A stretch of 64,000 nt of DNA, from positions 68,285 to 132,284 of the forward strand of contig VXAY01005262.1 in NCBI GenBank assembly GCA_013399855.1, written 5' to 3'. Origin of the DNA: Oxyruncus cristatus (lineage: Eukaryota > Chordata > Aves > Passeriformes > Cotingidae). Under the pieces are notes generated by a model. The model had not been told where the DNA came from, made no database searches, and worked only from the letters and a program-made list of their open reading frames with translations. The translations under genes were made by a program, and so were the position numbers. This document shows, piece after piece, positions 61,586 through 64,000 of this stretch (position 1 is the stretch's first letter; each line of letters opens with the position of its first letter).

Positions 61586-63660
61586 AATCACAGAATATGC
61601 TGAATTGGAAGGAACCTACAATCATCACTGAGTCTAATCCTTAGCCGTGCAGAGGATCATCCCCAAGAGTCACATCAGGTGCCTAAGACCATTGTCCAAA
61701 TGTTTCTTGAACTCTGTCAGGCTTGGTGCTGTAACCAATTCCCTGGGGAGCCTGTTCCAGTGCCCAACTATCCTCTGGGTGAAGAACCTTTTTCTAATAT
61801 CCAACCTAAACCTTCTGTGACATAACTTCAGGCCATTACCTCAGGTTCTCTCTCATGGTCACCACAGAGATCAGTGCCTGCCCCTCCTCTTACCCTCACA
61901 AGGAAGTTGTAGACTGCTGAGGTCTCCCCTCAGTCCTCTCTTCTCCAGGTTGAACAGACCAAGTGACCTCAGCCACTCCTCACACGGCTTCCCCTCAAGG
62001 CCCTTCACCACTTTTGTTGCCCTCCTTTGGACACTCTCAAAGAGCTTAATATTTTTCTTATATTGTGGCACCCAAAACTGCACACAATATTCAAGGTGAA
62101 GCCACACCAGTGCCGAGCAGAGCAGGACAATCCTCTCCCTCAGCTGGCTGGCAATGCTTTGCCTGATGCCCCCCAGGACGCAGTTGGTCCTCCTGGCTGC
62201 CAGGGCACTGCTGACTCATATTCAACTTGCCATCGACCAGGACTTTTAAGTACTGCTTTCCAGCTTTCCATGGTACTGCTTTCCAGCACCTCATTCTCCA
62301 GTCTGTATGTACATCCAGGGTTGTCCCATCCCAGGTGCAGAATCCGGTACTTCCCTTGTTGAACTTCATATGGTTGGTGACTGCCCAATCCTCCAATTTG
62401 TCGAGGTCTCTCTGCAGGTTCTCCCTGCCTTTGAGGGAGTCAACAGCTCCTCCAAGTTTTGTGTCCTATGCAAACTCGCTTAGTATCCCCTCCAGTCTTA
62501 TGTCCAAGTTATTTATGAAGATGTTGAAGAGCACAGGGGAGCCCTGTGGAACCCCACTAGTGACAGGTGGCCAGTCTGATGTCACCCCACTCACTGTTAC
62601 CCTCTGTGCTCGACCCGTGACCAATTGCTCACCCACCACATGATGTGTTTATCCAGCTGTGTGCTGGAGAGTTTGTGCAGAAGATCCTGTGAGAGATAGT
62701 ATTGAAAGCTTTACTGAAAATCGAAAATATTACATCAATTGGCTTCCCTCGATCAGCTAGATGGGTTACCTTGTCATAAACAGAAATCAGGTTTGAGAAG
62801 TAGGACTTTCCTCTCATGAAACTGTGCTGGTTGTGCCTTTCAGGTGTTTTTCAATACCTCCCAGAATAATCTTCTCTATAATTTACCAGGCACTGAAGTG
62901 AGACTGCGAGGCCTGTAGGTTCTGGACTCCTCCTTCTTATTCTTCTTGAACATTGGTACAACATTTGCCAGCTTCCAGTCAGCTGGGACCTCTCTGGATT
63001 CCCAAGACAACTCAAAAATTGAGAGAGGCTTTGCAATAACATCAGCCAGCTCTTTGAGGATTCTGGGATGAATCCCATCAGGCCCCATAGATTTGTAGGG
63101 CTGATGGGATCTGAAGCAGCAGATCCCACACAAGTTCAGGTAGACTGGGAGTTGATTAATCTTGCAGTCATGGTCCTCCAGCTCAGGGCACTGAGACCCC
63201 CTTGGTCCATCATCCCTGTTGAAGACAAAGGCAAAGAAAGCATTAAACATCTCTGCCTTATCTCTGTCCCTGTTTGTGAGGTGGCCATCCTCATCCTGAT
63301 GGGCTGATGATATTTCTATACTGCCTATTGCCATTAATATATTTGAAAAAACTCTTTTTATTGTCCCCTACATTTCTGTCCAGCTTCATCTCCAATTGAT
63401 TTTCCATCGCATGAATTTTCTACCTACCGCAACAAGCAGCATCTCTGTATTCTTCCTATGTCACTTGACCTTGCTTCCACTGGGCCTACACCTTCCTTTT
63501 TTTCCTTGCCTCCAAGAGAAGATCCCTGTCCAGTGAAGCTGGCCTTCTGCCTCACTGCTTGACTTCCAGCATTTGGGAATTGCCTGCTCCTGTGGAGCAC
63601 CTCCTAATTGCCCTTAAGAGGTGATGTTTGAAAAGCGACCGGCACTGATGGACCCCAGCA
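61586..63660 (-). mobile_element. CR1 LINE, about 2.1 kb, longest copy in the window
   Basis: Read on the minus strand, it runs from the end of the endonuclease/linker region (near 63660) through the reverse transcriptase to the 3' end. The 3' end is the complement of AATCACAGAATATGCTGAAT and AAGGAACC, a CAGCATATTC-type terminus. The element is 5' truncated relative to a full CR1 of about 4.5 kb. Its left-hand coding blocks are closely similar to the fragment at 1-843. The frame is broken into several ORFs. One stop falls in the catalytic motif, and a 23-bp-period duplication lies at 62250-62287. Confidence 0.95.
62091..63560 (-). pseudogene. CR1 ORF2 reverse transcriptase, broken, catalytic residues lost
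   Basis: Successive frames carry standard CR1 blocks. 62876-63334 holds KAEMFNAFFAFVF, PELEDHDC, GPDGIHPRILKELADVIAKP, ANVVPMFKK and RPRSLTSVPGK. 62629-62817 holds RGKSYFSNLISVYDKVTHL and motif A. 62091-62396 holds WAVTNHMKFNKG and [13 protein letters not shown]; 61871-62107 continues with [20 protein letters not shown] and [15 protein letters not shown]. In motif A the catalytic Asp is Ile (codon at 62719-62721; FSIFSKAF instead of the usual FLDFSKAF). In the FADD motif the first Asp codon has become the stop TAG (minus strand, 62466-62468). The copy is enzymatically dead. Confidence 0.9.
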
Positions 63661-64000
63661 CCTACAAAGATATGAGAATGCCTAACTGAAATAAGCATCA
63701 TAAAAAGAGTAATTTCTTGGGTTTGCTTCTGTTATTCCTTTTCTCTAGGCAGTTTTCCTTAAAGCAGCAAACTCAGGATTACTTGGTTTCTTGGGTAGTG
63801 AATGCAGGCATGTACATAAAAGATAAGACAAAAATATCCCATGACTGCTTTGTAAAATTTCAGAGATGCTAAGGTTTTGGAAAACACTGTAAAAGTATAA
63901 AATTAATTCTTTCTATATTTTCCTTAAACTTAGACTAATTTTTTACCCTTCTTATGAAATTATTTTTTTCAGATTCTTCATGTTAATTTAAATTGGGCAC
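63661..64000. other. Unique AT-rich DNA, nothing recognised
   Basis: Short stretch to the window end with no recognised feature. Confidence 0.6.

Noticed and set aside
1..64000. CRISPR arrays, operons, rRNA or tRNA clusters, phage or plasmid modules
   Set aside because: None seen. Repeat content and composition point to a vertebrate nuclear genome.

Overview
This window looks like a piece of a bird nuclear genome, intergenic or deep intronic. The main evidence is the repertoire of CR1 non-LTR retrotransposons. At least eight copies or fragments are visible, several ending in the CR1 signature (CTTCCAACTCAGCATATTCTATGATTC-like, shown here only in pieces) and carrying ORF2 fragments. A solo retroviral LTR of a type common in avian genomes supports this. 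The sequence is AT-rich, without operons, bacterial ribosome binding sites, CRISPR arrays or rRNA. No complete protein-coding gene can be supported. I read the bird assignment as strong and any finer placement as open.

Layout: 1-843 is a minus-strand CR1 ORF2 fragment that continues off the left edge. 844-8340 is mostly unrecognised unique sequence with one short CR1 3' end (2426-2656). 8350-8851 resembles an LTR preceded by a purine tract. 9095-9735 is a decayed CR1 3' half. 9736-28900 is mostly unique AT-rich DNA with a TA microsatellite at 13760, a tiny CR1 tail at 22779, and a CpG-rich pocket at 24579-24706. At 28901-29007 there is a possible spliced exon, followed at 29221-29573 by a solo LTR with a perfect 5-bp target-site duplication. 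36295-36497 is another CR1 end.

The most distinctive element is at about 37605-38375 on the minus strand. It is a 5'-truncated non-LTR retrotransposon of a different, RTE-like type, with an open 238-codon frame. That frame joins the end of an AP endonuclease directly to a C-terminal CCHC zinc finger, with the whole reverse transcriptase missing in frame. 44130-44402 (CR1 end), 58130-59020 (internally deleted CR1) and 61586-63660 (2-kb CR1, minus strand) complete the mobile elements. An assembly gap of 56 N lies inside a poly-T tract at 47577-47632.

Functionally the window is a retrotransposon graveyard. Every CR1 copy is broken by frameshifts, stops, lost catalytic residues or deletions, so none could move on its own. 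I found no convincing new biological system. The items most worth a second look are the RT-less endonuclease/zinc-finger element, the candidate exon at 28901, the CpG-rich pocket at 24579, and the LTR-like block at 8350.
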